Source: Bacillota bacterium (GTDB taxonomy: Bacteria; Bacillota; Limnochordia; DTU080). Taken from it: 64,000 bases of DNA. The notes beneath the pieces were generated by a model. It saw only the letters and a program-made list of their open reading frames with translations, searched no databases and had not been told where the DNA came from. The stretch covers positions 29,071 through 93,070 of the forward strand of contig DULU01000098.1 in NCBI GenBank assembly GCA_012840225.1. Reading direction: 5' to 3'. The translations under genes and the position numbers were made by a program. The first letter of the stretch is position 1. Each line of letters starts with the position of its first letter. Shown in pieces: positions 8,774 to 17,020 of the stretch.

Positions 8774-10009
8774 ATGATGGGTATTAGTATCGGTTTGGTC
8801 GGTCTGGGCCAATTCGGAAAAACGTTTGCCGATCTCTTCCGCAGCCATCCGCTGGTGGACCGGGTGGCTCTTTGTGATCGTGAACCGGAGCGTATGATTC
8901 AGGTGGCCGGTCGCCCGGGATGGGAGCGGAAGCTGGAGAGCCGTGATATGTACGATAATCTGGCGGATCTGCTCAAATCCGATGTCGATGCCGTGGCCAT
9001 CTTCACGCAGCCGTGGCTGCATGCGCTGCAGGCTGTGGAGGCCATGAAAGCCGGAAAGCATGTCTATAGCGCCGTCCCGGTCATCAGTGTGCCGGATGGT
9101 GATGAAATCCTCGACTGGTGCGGGCGGATCATCGACACCTGCCGGAGCACGGGTTGCCTATATATGCTCGGCGAGACGACCTATTATCGGCCCCAGGCCA
9201 TGTTCTGCCGACGCAAGGCTAGAGAAGGCGCTTTCGGCCGCTTTGTATATGCCGAGGGCGAATACTGTCACGATGTGGATGCCAGGTCCAATTTAAGAAT
9301 GGTGGAGCAGGCCCGCATTTCTTCCGGGGCGGGAAAAGAATGGCTGGAGCAGAAAAAGAAATACAGCGCCACCGGCATCAAAAACGGACCGATGCATTAC
9401 CCGACCCACTCCACCTCCGGCCCGGTTTGCGTCATGCGGGCTCATGCGGTCAAAGTGACGGCCTATGGTTACGCCAACCGGAGTGGCGATCCCTATTTTG
9501 CCGATTATGCCTATAGCAACGAAGTGGCTTTGTTCCTGATGAGCAACGGCGCCACGGTGCGCATCTGCGAAATGAGGGAGATGGCCGGCTCCATCGGCCA
9601 GGAGAACGAAACCTTCCGCATTGTCGGCACCCGCGGCACCTTCTCCGAGAACCGCTGGAAAGAGAATTTCCGCACCGACACCTCGCCGGCCCGGCCGCTG
9701 GTCGTGGAGTCGCTGGATGAGAAGGCGATGCGTGATCCCCTGCCGCCGGAGGTGGCTCTGGCTTTTCATCAAATACATCATCCGGAGGCCACAAACCCCA
9801 CCGATTTCACCCCTTCAGGTCATGGCGGCTCCCATCCCTACCTGGTACATGAGTTTGTGAGCGCCGTAGCTGAAGAAAGGCTCCCGGCCATCAATGCCTG
9901 GGAGGCGGCCCGCTATACGGTGATGGGCGTGATGGCGCACAAGTCCGCCTTGCGGGACGGCGAAACCCTCCAGGTGCCCGATTTCGGCGATCCCCCAGGC
10001 GGTTGCTAA
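8774..10009 (+). CDS. Gfo/Idh/MocA-family oxidoreductase
   Basis: NAD(P)-dependent sugar or inositol oxidoreductase, 411 residues. The N-terminal Rossmann fold is marked by GLVGLGQFG (about residues 6-14), followed by the acidic residue of CDREPER. The substrate domain has the family elements FVYAEGEYCHD and HGGSHPYLVHEFV. The AAGAGGG ribosome site fits ATG 8774 or 8777. It has its own sigma-A promoter and is divergent from the sugar receptor, so both may respond to the same signal. The Lys of the usual EKP motif is not evident (KHVYSAVPV instead), which could mean an altered chemistry or a non-catalytic member. Confidence 0.85.
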   Translation: MMGISIGLVGLGQFGKTFADLFRSHPLVDRVALCDREPERMIQVAGRPGWERKLESRDMYDNLADLLKSDVDAVAIFTQPWLHALQAVEAMKAGKHVYSAVPVISVPDGDEILDWCGRIIDTCRSTGCLYMLGETTYYRPQAMFCRRKAREGAFGRFVYAEGEYCHDVDARSNLRMVEQARISSGAGKEWLEQKKKYSATGIKNGPMHYPTHSTSGPVCVMRAHAVKVTAYGYANRSGDPYFADYAYSNEVALFLMSNGATVRICEMREMAGSIGQENETFRIVGTRGTFSENRWKENFRTDTSPARPLVVESLDEKAMRDPLPPEVALAFHQIHHPEATNPTDFTPSGHGGSHPYLVHEFVSAVAEERLPAINAWEAARYTVMGVMAHKSALRDGETLQVPDFGDPPGGC

Positions 10010-10022
10010 ATTAAGCTAATCA

Positions 10023-10051
10023 TTGCCGAAGCCCTTCCCATCGGGTATATT
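10023..10051 (+). promoter_or_regulatory. Probable sigma-A promoter for the beta-helix gene
   Basis: TTGCCG at 10023-10028 and TATATT at 10046-10051 with a 17-base spacer, immediately after the oxidoreductase stop codon and about 58 bases before the TTG start of the next gene. The -35 is imperfect. Confidence 0.55.
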
Positions 10052-10108
10052 GTATGTGTAATTATATACATATGACTATATTCCAGGCGATGGAAAGAAG
10101 GGGTTTCT

Positions 10109-12544
10109 TTGCCAGGCAAGCTGATTTATATTTTTGCCGTCTTGTCATTGTTCGGCGCCGCCGGCTTACTGCCGGGGGTGCTGGGGCCGGAGGCTGTGTG
10201 GGCAGCCGAGATCGTGGGAGAAACTGAAACGGAGGCCCAAGCCGTGCGCATCTTCTATGCCGCTCCTGAAGCCAGGGGCACGGGCGACGGCTCCGACCTC
10301 GACAACGCCGCCTATTTCCGTGATGCCGCCCTGTGGGCGAAGGTGCGCAAGGGCCTGGAAGAGAGTCCGGTAACAGTTTATCTCGCTCCCGGTCAATACA
10401 TATTCAGCAAGCTCCCCAAAGACGGCAAGAGCCGGGAAACGCTGCAGCTCACCAATATCGGTCATCCGGAGCACCAGCTGGTCGTCCAGGGTCTCCATCC
10501 TGAAGGCACCGTCTTTACCACCGATCCCACCGAGCCCATCAGGGAGGATTTATCCACAGGGCTCCTGGTCTTCAACGGCACCAATGCCGTGTTCCGTTAC
10601 ATCCACTTCACCGGTCAGCAGCATATGGGCTACGCCACCAGATTCCTCGGCAAAAACGTCCTGATTGAGAACTGTTCTTTCACCGATATGATAAACACCT
10701 ACTACGGCGCCTCGGGCACGGCGAACGCCGACTCTTCCTTCATCATCTGGAAGGATTGCTATTTCCGGCGGGTCGGGTTGGATTCGCATGCCCATATGAT
10801 CTACAATGCCTACGACCCGCAGCATATTTACATCATCAACTGCCATTTTGAAGACAGCTCCGGTGATTATGTCCGCTTCCGGGACAACACCGACTACGGC
10901 GTGGTATATGGGTCGACATTCATCTCCACCGGCACATACAAAGGCAATAGGCCTTTTATATCCGTGCCGCTTTTCAACGACGACGATCCGGCCAAACCTG
11001 GTCCTAACCCCAATTATGAATACTTCGGCACTCACATGCTGATTGCCGGCAACACCTTCATCTATCCCGACGACAACTCCGCCGGCACCCGTCAGGTCTT
11101 CAACTTCCTGCATAGCGGCTTCGACCCGCCCGGACGGCATCATCTCCTGAGCCCGCAGGATGCCCGGCTGCTGATCACCGGCACGGTGGAGGAAAAGCGG
11201 ACCTTCATGCTGGAGAATCTGGGCATCGACGGCACACGGGTTTTCTTCTCCGATAACATCGTCAAGGGCCGGAATGTGGAAAACAGTGTTTATTATGTAT
11301 CCTATCCGTCCTACGGTGCCCTGAGCCGGGGTTGGAGCAGCCCCATCGACATCACCGATGCGGTGGTCACCACCCCGGTGGTGCACTCGGCCGAAGAAGC
11401 CATGGCCTTTTGGCCGAATTTCATCGAGAGCCAGCGCCGCTTCGCCGCTCCCCGCCAGGGCGACACCATCAGTCAGGCCCAATTTCCCATCCGTATCAAA
11501 ACACCCGCTTTCGCTTTGGCGAGCGTGGAGGTGACCTTGGACGGGGGCGTTATATATGCCGGGGAAGAGATACCGGCCGACCTGATGCTGGAGCCGGCGA
11601 AGATGACTGTCGGCAAGCACCAGTTGGGGGTGACGTTGCGTGACGCCGACGGGAAGAATTATGACGAGCAGATCGATATCTTTGTGGAGCATGTGCAGAT
11701 CAGCCCCGCCCTTTCGGTGAGAAATGTGGTGCGGGGGCTCCTGCCGCTCTCTTTTTCCAGCTATATAAGCCCTGATGATATGCAAGCCGTCACTGTCGCC
11801 CTGGTGCCGGTGATCGATGCGGAGAAGGGCAAAACATACGAGCTCCATGCCGGCACTGCTTTGATAGACAAAATCGCGCTCGACACCAAAGAGCTGGTAG
11901 ACGGCCTGTATGATCTGGTGGTAAATATTACCACCAAATACGGTATCACCAGCACCACCAGCCAGCGCCTGTTGATCGATAACTGGGAACAGCTTGAGGA
12001 TGAGCTGTTGCCCCCCACCCCAAACTCATGGTTCGGCCCCCGGGATCGCCTGCTCGTGACCGAGCGCTCCACCGGTTGGGAGTTTGCCTCGGAGAATCCT
12101 GATCTTTATTTCGGCGACACCGATCGCCTGCGGCTTCCGGGAGGCTCCACCGCGGCGGGCAAAACCCAGGCGGGCTCCACCCCGACCGGCTCCGACCCGA
12201 TGGGCTCGCCGGAGTATCTGGTCTGGACTCTGGCCAATCTGCAGCGCTATAGCTTCACCCTATATGCCCGGAATAGCGATGCCGGGTGGATCGGGGAACG
12301 GATCGGCATAGCTGCCTCCGCCGACGGAGAGGCCTGGACGGAGCTGCCATATGAGGTGGCGGCGCTCGAACAAAACAGCGCCGGGCTGTGGCGGCTTCAG
12401 GTGTACGGTATGTTGCCGAGCGAGCAGCTGTCCATGAGATTTCTTCGCTTCACTCTCACCGGCGACCCGAGCGGCCCGGAGGGAGATGGAGATGGGGGCG
12501 AGATAGAATTAGGTCATGTATTCCTGGAAGGGATCAAGTTCTGA
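10109..12544 (+). CDS. Secreted right-handed beta-helix protein
   Basis: 811 residues with a signal peptide ending near AVWA-AE (about residue 32). Residues about 55-440 have the repeated short-strand pattern of a parallel beta-helix, with stretches such as NVLIENCSFTDM, YIINCHFEDSSGDYVRFRDN and LIAGNTFIYPDDN typical of pectate-lyase-like folds. A linker and immunoglobulin-like region follow. A C-terminal domain from about residue 655 to the end is duplicated at 15748. That domain carries a 20-residue insert coded by four 15-bp units. The start is TTG 10109 after GAAGGGG. Polysaccharide lyase or hydrolase activity is inferred from fold only. Confidence 0.75.
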   Translation: MPGKLIYIFAVLSLFGAAGLLPGVLGPEAVWAAEIVGETETEAQAVRIFYAAPEARGTGDGSDLDNAAYFRDAALWAKVRKGLEESPVTVYLAPGQYIFSKLPKDGKSRETLQLTNIGHPEHQLVVQGLHPEGTVFTTDPTEPIREDLSTGLLVFNGTNAVFRYIHFTGQQHMGYATRFLGKNVLIENCSFTDMINTYYGASGTANADSSFIIWKDCYFRRVGLDSHAHMIYNAYDPQHIYIINCHFEDSSGDYVRFRDNTDYGVVYGSTFISTGTYKGNRPFISVPLFNDDDPAKPGPNPNYEYFGTHMLIAGNTFIYPDDNSAGTRQVFNFLHSGFDPPGRHHLLSPQDARLLITGTVEEKRTFMLENLGIDGTRVFFSDNIVKGRNVENSVYYVSYPSYGALSRGWSSPIDITDAVVTTPVVHSAEEAMAFWPNFIESQRRFAAPRQGDTISQAQFPIRIKTPAFALASVEVTLDGGVIYAGEEIPADLMLEPAKMTVGKHQLGVTLRDADGKNYDEQIDIFVEHVQISPALSVRNVVRGLLPLSFSSYISPDDMQAVTVALVPVIDAEKGKTYELHAGTALIDKIALDTKELVDGLYDLVVNITTKYGITSTTSQRLLIDNWEQLEDELLPPTPNSWFGPRDRLLVTERSTGWEFASENPDLYFGDTDRLRLPGGSTAAGKTQAGSTPTGSDPMGSPEYLVWTLANLQRYSFTLYARNSDAGWIGERIGIAASADGEAWTELPYEVAALEQNSAGLWRLQVYGMLPSEQLSMRFLRFTLTGDPSGPEGDGDGGEIELGHVFLEGIKF

Positions 12545-12550
12545 GAAGAG

Positions 12551-12575
12551 GGGGGCGCTGACGGCGCCCCCTTGG
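12551..12575 (+). terminator. Hairpin after the beta-helix gene
   Basis: Perfect 8-bp G+C stem GGGGGCGC/GCGCCCCC with a 5-base loop, starting 7 bases after the stop codon. The following T-tract (TTGGTTTCC) is poor, so termination strength is uncertain. The next 150 bases are pyrimidine-rich simple sequence up to the convergent DUF89 gene. Confidence 0.5.
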
Positions 12576-12727
12576 TTTCCTCGGCTTTCCCAGACTCGCC
12601 TGCCCCCCTTCCCTCCCCTCCCCTCCCCTTGCCTCTCCCGCCTTCCCTGCCCGCAGCTCTTGCTCTCCTACAGCCGGAAGCCGGAGCTAAGAGCCAGGAT
12701 GGTGGTGTGGGTGGCGCAGCGAGCGGG

Positions 12728-13603
12728 TTAGCGGGTTAACACCTGCGTGCCCGGCGCTACCCCGAGATAGTTAGCCACCACGGGGCACTTGGCTTTGAGC
12801 AGGAAGAGGATGTTCCCCGGCTCATCGCTGAGCGATTCGAAATTCCCCTGCCCCTTGGCGATCACCAGATCGGCAGCCTCAAACACGGCCCGGAAGGTGG
12901 CGGAGCAATCCGCCAACAAGGTGCCCGGAGCATCGGAGCCATTGTCTATCACCTCAGCTACCTGATCGATGCCGGCGGCCACGGCATCGGCTATGGTGGC
13001 ATCATTGATGATCGGCCGGCCGCGCACAGCCACGGTCACCCGGGTTGGCTGGGTCGGCGAGGACAAGGACAACTGCTCGATGAGCAGGCGGTCAAGGACT
13101 ATCTCGCCGGCATTGTCCGCCAGGTAGAGGATATGGTGGGCCTCGGAGACGGCCCGGCGGAAATCCTCTACATCGCCAACGAACGGTTCCGTCAGGGCCT
13201 GACGGACGGCCTGCTGCACCTGAGCGGCATCGATATGGCCAAATACACCGGCATCGATGACATTGCCGGCAATGGCCAGGCGCAGGGCCATGAGCAGCGG
13301 ATCGGCCGCAGTGCTGATTTGCGCCCTCAACTCCGGCAACAGTTGGAGGGCCACTTCATTCTCATATTCCTTCATCGCCTGATAGGGATCCGCCATGCCG
13401 CCCACCTCACGGATCAGGCGGTGCAGATGCTGGGTCAGCTTGGGCGGTACAGGCAGATCCAGGCCGGCCATCTCCAGGCCGGCCAGCCATTGCAGCACAG
13501 CCCGGATGATTTTCTCCTGATCTTCCGGGCGGGAAGAGATCAACCTGGCGGTGTCGACTGCTTGCCGTAAACAACATGGTATGCAATCCAAAGTAGCTTT
13601 CAA
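12728..13603 (-). CDS. DUF89/ARMT1-type damage-control phosphatase
   Basis: 291 residues, complete. The family marks are the N-terminal cysteine cluster CIPCCLRQA (residues 7-15), GNVID (113-117), the metal-binding LADNAGEIVLDRL (161-173) and AKGQGNFESL. This family hydrolyses phosphate from damaged or surplus phospho-sugars and pantetheine phosphates using a divalent metal. It is a single gene, convergent with the beta-helix gene. The start is TTG 13603; the AGGTGATC upstream is a weakly spaced ribosome site, but the cysteine motif starts right after it. The last ~25 codons are also present as a decayed copy at 16186-16262. Confidence 0.85.
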   Translation of the reverse strand: MKATLDCIPCCLRQAVDTARLISSRPEDQEKIIRAVLQWLAGLEMAGLDLPVPPKLTQHLHRLIREVGGMADPYQAMKEYENEVALQLLPELRAQISTAADPLLMALRLAIAGNVIDAGVFGHIDAAQVQQAVRQALTEPFVGDVEDFRRAVSEAHHILYLADNAGEIVLDRLLIEQLSLSSPTQPTRVTVAVRGRPIINDATIADAVAAGIDQVAEVIDNGSDAPGTLLADCSATFRAVFEAADLVIAKGQGNFESLSDEPGNILFLLKAKCPVVANYLGVAPGTQVLTR

Positions 13604-13657
13604 GATGCTCTGATCACCTGTCTTGTTATTTGTCGGGTCACTTTTACTTTTTCATAT

Positions 13658-15586
13658 TCATATTTTCATATATATCAGCCGGTGGCCGTTGGTCGTCTCA
13701 GGCGGCCTATTGGTAAAATACACCGGATTGCTGACAGCAATCAACCCACCGAAGGGGGTGGTAACCAAGGAAGGCCGATGTAGCTGTATCCTCACGGCAT
13801 GCCAGCCGGAGAGCCCGGCCGGAGGCTGCCAGGTGCATTGCCAGGCGCCCTCGCCCTGGGCCTGAGAGGGAGAGTCGGAGTCAGATTGAGAGTCCGGTGC
13901 GGCCGTCTTCTCCACCTGACTGGCGCCGACGAGGTGGCCGTCGCAGATCCAGGCGACCAGATCGCCGGGCTGCACACCGGTGAGGCGGGCGGTGAGCGGT
14001 GGATATTGATAAGGATAAGAAGCGGTATGGTGGCCCTCTTCTTGACCGGCCAAGACCACCACCACATCGCCCATGCGGAAAGGCATTCCCTCCTCAGGAC
14101 CGGTGATATCCAAGGTGCCGGCGAACAGATGCGGGTCGGCAATATATACATGCCCCAGGCGCATGGCAGTGAGCATATCTTCTTCGGCCAATGATTCCGC
14201 CCAAAGGTGGGTTACCCAGGGGGCTTGCCGCCCGGTGACGGTAAAGGACTGCCATCCTTGTTGGGCACTGTGAGTGTCGTTGGCGGCGATGCCGGTGATC
14301 ACCACCCCATTTGCGCCCAGGCGGTCCCACAGGTGCAGCCGCTCCGGCAAGCCGCCCTGGCCATGAGCCACTTCCATCAGGTCGGCTCCATATACCCGGC
14401 TTTCGATGAGAGCGGCGAGGAAAGCTGCCCGATTTCCTCCCGTCGGCGGGTGGTTATAGCAGGCCAGCCCACCCCAGCGATGTATATGAGCAACAATGTC
14501 TTCGGAGGAAAGCGGGCTCGTGATGGCGTCGTAATCAGGAATGGGTACATTGGCGCCGAAGGCGTTGATGTGGTGGCCGTAATAGGAAACCTCAATGCCT
14601 GTGTGGTGGGCGTGGCGCAGGGTCAGACTGCGGGTGAGTTGGCGGAGCTCATCAAGCAAAGCACCACCTCTCTTGGCCGGCTCCAGCCGCAGGGTGTCAA
14701 AGTAAGCTACCGTCCCGGCTCCTCTGTCGTCATCGGTGATGCCGATATATATGTTGTATAAAGAGTTGTCCAGGCCGCCTGCCAGTCCCAGTCTTTCCAC
14801 ATCCGCCGCCGGATCGAACCACAACTCATTCCACTCTCCGGGCCGACAGGGGCAAGGGATGACGGCCTGCCGACCTTCGATCCTGGGCGCGCCCGACTCA
14901 CCCAGAATATAAAGCAATTCCGTGTGGGCAAAATCCGGGGGTTGCTGGCTGAGCTGCAGGCGGATGAAGGCGGTGCCTCCCTCCCCCACCCCCCGGTCGG
15001 GATATACGGCTATGCCCACCCGCGGTCGGGAACAGAGCGGCATCCGGGCGTGATATACGTCCACCTTGAACTGCAATACGCACCGGCGGGGTCCGGTATC
15101 GCCGGCGACGGCGGGGGCGGCGACGGCGGGGGCGGCGGGGGCGGGGGCGGAGGCAGCGGCGGGAGCAGCGGCGGAGGCAGGACCGGCAGAGGCGGCCAGC
15201 GGAGCAAGCTCAAGGAGGAGCGAGCCGCTGCCGCTATGCACTACTTGCCGGGATATTTCATACCTGGCGCCCGGAGAGGCTTGCACCGGCTCCCAGGTCA
15301 TGGCGATGGGAGTCAGGTCAGGACCTGGGATTTGGGCTGGAGCCGCCGTACCCGGCATCTCATCCCGGTGGCGATTTGGTATCTGTAAATACTCCACAAG
15401 CTCATCGAAACCGAAAGAGGTCACTTTGGCATAATTATAGACACGCCAGTCGTGATCATGCCACCAGAGCAGATCCACATGACAGCCGGCGCTCGCCGCC
15501 GCCGCATCCTGGGCGGCATAACTGGCAGGGCCTTCACTGAAAGAGCCGTGCAAATGCGCTTGCATGATGTATCGTTTCAGCTTCAA
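13658..15586 (-). CDS. PHP-type metallo-hydrolase-like protein (CehA/McbA-like)
   Basis: 642 residues. The N-terminus carries paired metal-ligand motifs of PHP proteins: H11-x-H13 in QAHLHGSF and WWHDHD at about 41-46. Further histidines occur in HIHRWGGLACYNHP and a late GIAANDTH. The TTG start has GGAGG seven bases upstream. No signal peptide. A run of alanine and proline-alanine repeats (about residues 130-160, DNA 15090-15200) is inserted between the first part of the domain and the beta-rich middle, which probably folds as a carbohydrate-binding-like module. Role unknown; a phosphoesterase or amidohydrolase acting on a sugar derivative would fit. Confidence 0.7.
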   Translation of the reverse strand: MKLKRYIMQAHLHGSFSEGPASYAAQDAAAASAGCHVDLLWWHDHDWRVYNYAKVTSFGFDELVEYLQIPNRHRDEMPGTAAPAQIPGPDLTPIAMTWEPVQASPGARYEISRQVVHSGSGSLLLELAPLAASAGPASAAAPAAASAPAPAAPAVAAPAVAGDTGPRRCVLQFKVDVYHARMPLCSRPRVGIAVYPDRGVGEGGTAFIRLQLSQQPPDFAHTELLYILGESGAPRIEGRQAVIPCPCRPGEWNELWFDPAADVERLGLAGGLDNSLYNIYIGITDDDRGAGTVAYFDTLRLEPAKRGGALLDELRQLTRSLTLRHAHHTGIEVSYYGHHINAFGANVPIPDYDAITSPLSSEDIVAHIHRWGGLACYNHPPTGGNRAAFLAALIESRVYGADLMEVAHGQGGLPERLHLWDRLGANGVVITGIAANDTHSAQQGWQSFTVTGRQAPWVTHLWAESLAEEDMLTAMRLGHVYIADPHLFAGTLDITGPEEGMPFRMGDVVVVLAGQEEGHHTASYPYQYPPLTARLTGVQPGDLVAWICDGHLVGASQVEKTAAPDSQSDSDSPSQAQGEGAWQCTWQPPAGLSGWHAVRIQLHRPSLVTTPFGGLIAVSNPVYFTNRPPETTNGHRLIYMKI

Positions 15587-15747
15587 ACGTAATCCTCCTC
15601 ACGCTGCTAGTAGTAATTTGGAAACCCAAGCTTCCACTGAAGCCTTTTTCTGGAACAAGTAGTGGTTTTTTCCTCCACCTGTTTACTTGTTCCTCCATCA
15701 TTTCACAAAGAACGAGCGAAAGCGGGAAAATCATAAATAAATAATGA

Positions 15748-16137
15748 GCCTCGGAGAATCCCGATCTATATTTCGGCTACACCGATCGTCTGCGGCTTTC
15801 GGCAGGCTCGCCGGAGTATTTGATCTGGACTCTGGCCAATCTGCTGCGCTATAGCTTCACTCTTTATGCCCGGAAAAGCAATGCCGGGTTTATTAGGGAA
15901 CGGATCGGCATAGCTGCCTCGGCCGACGGAGAGGTGTGGACGGAGCTGCCATATGCGATAACGGTGCTCCAGCAAAACAGCGCAGGGCTGTGGCGGCTCC
16001 TTTTACACGGCACATTGCCAGGTCCAGGTGATCAGCAGCTCATGAAGTATATCCGCTTCACTCTGGCCGGTGGGGACGAGGAGAGCGGTGACATCGAGTT
16101 AGGCCATGCATTCCTGGAAGGGAGCAAATTCTGATCC
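15748..16137 (+). pseudogene. Decayed copy of the C-terminal domain of the beta-helix gene
   Basis: From GCCTCGGAGAAT onward the sequence matches the last ~140 codons of the beta-helix gene (12085-12544). Shared segments include SAGLWRL, RIGIAASADGE and the C-terminal GHxFLEGxKF. The frame is open to the same stop, but there is no start codon: an in-frame TGA stands immediately before the homology, so it is a 5'-truncated fragment. It lacks the 60-bp insert of four 15-bp units present in the parent. Protein-level divergence is clear but moderate, and the frame is kept. Confidence 0.8.
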
Positions 16138-16185
16138 ATATGATGTATGCGACCTACTTCAGGAGCGGCGCGGCTAGCGGGTTAA

Positions 16186-16262
16186 CACTTGCGTGCCCGG
16201 CGGGCGCCACCCCGAGATAGTTGGCCACCACGGGACACTTGGCCTTAAGCAGGAATAAGATA
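16186..16262 (-). pseudogene. Decayed copy of the 3' end of the DUF89 gene
   Basis: Matches 12735-12812, encoding ILFLLKAKCPVVANYLGVAP on the minus strand. A 4-base insertion just before the copied C-terminus shifts the frame. Homology stops at about 16262. Together with the fragment at 15748 this shows one duplicated segment that spanned the junction of two convergent genes. Confidence 0.8.
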
Positions 16263-16455
16263 GACGGCAAGAGCAGGCCTGTCGGCCTGCCCTCACCAAT
16301 GTTGCCGTCCGTGCCCGGCTAGATCGCCGGGCACCTCCGGCTCACGTTTTTCAACGCTTACCACCCCCTCTGCATCGAGGATCGGCGTAGCGCCGTCGTC
16401 TATAAAGTATCAAACAACCGATCAGGCGCCAAGGTCGAAAACACTTTAATACATA
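16263..16455. other. Non-coding stretch with three strong stems
   Basis: Just beyond the duplication lie three perfect pairings in about 70 bases: GACGGCAA (16263-16270) with TTGCCGTC (16302-16309), enclosing GCAGGCC/GGCCTGC (16273-16279/16284-16290), then GTGCCCGGC/GCCGGGCAC (16311-16319/16326-16334). A T-run follows at 16347-16351 on the plus strand. No gene is evident. This could be a small structured RNA or a terminator cluster; I match it to no known family. Confidence 0.5.
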
Positions 16456-16728
16456 TCAGCCCTGCCTGGGACGGATGATCTTTCTCACCGTGTCATAGCT
16501 CAGGTGATATTTCTCTGCTAAAAATTCCAGGCCGGCACCGCGACGGTATTCCTCCCTTATGGCTTCATTGCGCGTTTTCAGCTCCTGGCGCAATCCGGTC
16601 AGGCTGCCCCAAGGGCGCCGGTGCTCATCGGCGCTCGGAATATAGAGCAGGACCCCCTCTACATGCTTTTGCACTTCCCGCAGGAGGTGGGCCGGCAGAA
16701 CTTCTTTGGCATTGCTGTATCTGGCCAA
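16456..16728 (-). CDS. CD3324-family (Mor-like) DNA-binding protein
   Basis: About 90 residues from TTG 16728, chosen because AGGAGGG sits 5 bases upstream and the conserved family opening (RYSNAKEVLPAHLLREVQKHVEG) begins right there. The family pattern continues with LLYIPSADEHRRPWGS, a charged linker (RNEAIREEYRRG) and a C-terminal helix-turn-helix (LEFLAEKYHLSYDTVRKIIR). Such small proteins resemble the C-terminal part of Mor transcription activators and are common in Firmicutes. It stands alone between the duplicated fragment and the next lyase gene, so its target is unknown. Confidence 0.75.
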   Translation of the reverse strand: MARYSNAKEVLPAHLLREVQKHVEGVLLYIPSADEHRRPWGSLTGLRQELKTRNEAIREEYRRGAGLEFLAEKYHLSYDTVRKIIRPRQG

Positions 16729-16779
16729 TATTACCCTCCTTGTTCCATTCATCGAGCAGCGGTGTCTGAAAATGAGCAT

Positions 16780-17020
16780 AAATAGTCATACCGTTCCTCG
16801 CCTCCTTCCGGTAATTTTTTGTCTTTCTAATTTACTGCGGCTTTGCGGCTGCCGACCTGAAACTGAGCCCAGGTTTGAGCTTTAGCCTTGGTCCAGGCAT
16901 GGGCCTGAGCTTAGGCTCAGACTTGGGCTTAGACTTGGGCATAGACTTGGGCTTGTGTTCAGAGCCGGCAGCTTGCAGCCTGCATTAAGCCTACATTACA
17001 TCCTAGCATACATACAATAT
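16780..17020. other. Short tandem-repeat spacer
   Basis: A 240-base spacer with about three units of AGACTTGGGCTT (12-bp period, about 16918-16957) flanked by degenerate related units. No gene or promoter recognised. Confidence 0.5.

Noticed and set aside
10550..11848. 432-residue frame antisense to the beta-helix gene
   Set aside because: The plus-strand protein has a signal peptide, a promoter and a recognisable fold. The antisense frame is a by-product of high GC at third positions. The same holds for the long plus-strand frames at 2383-3378, 5887-6624, 17978-19135 and 29595-30626.
15820..16137. Stand-alone 104-residue gene starting at TTG 15820
   Set aside because: Homology with the beta-helix gene extends upstream of this TTG to 15748, where an in-frame TGA precedes it. 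It is a 5'-truncated fragment without a ribosome site.
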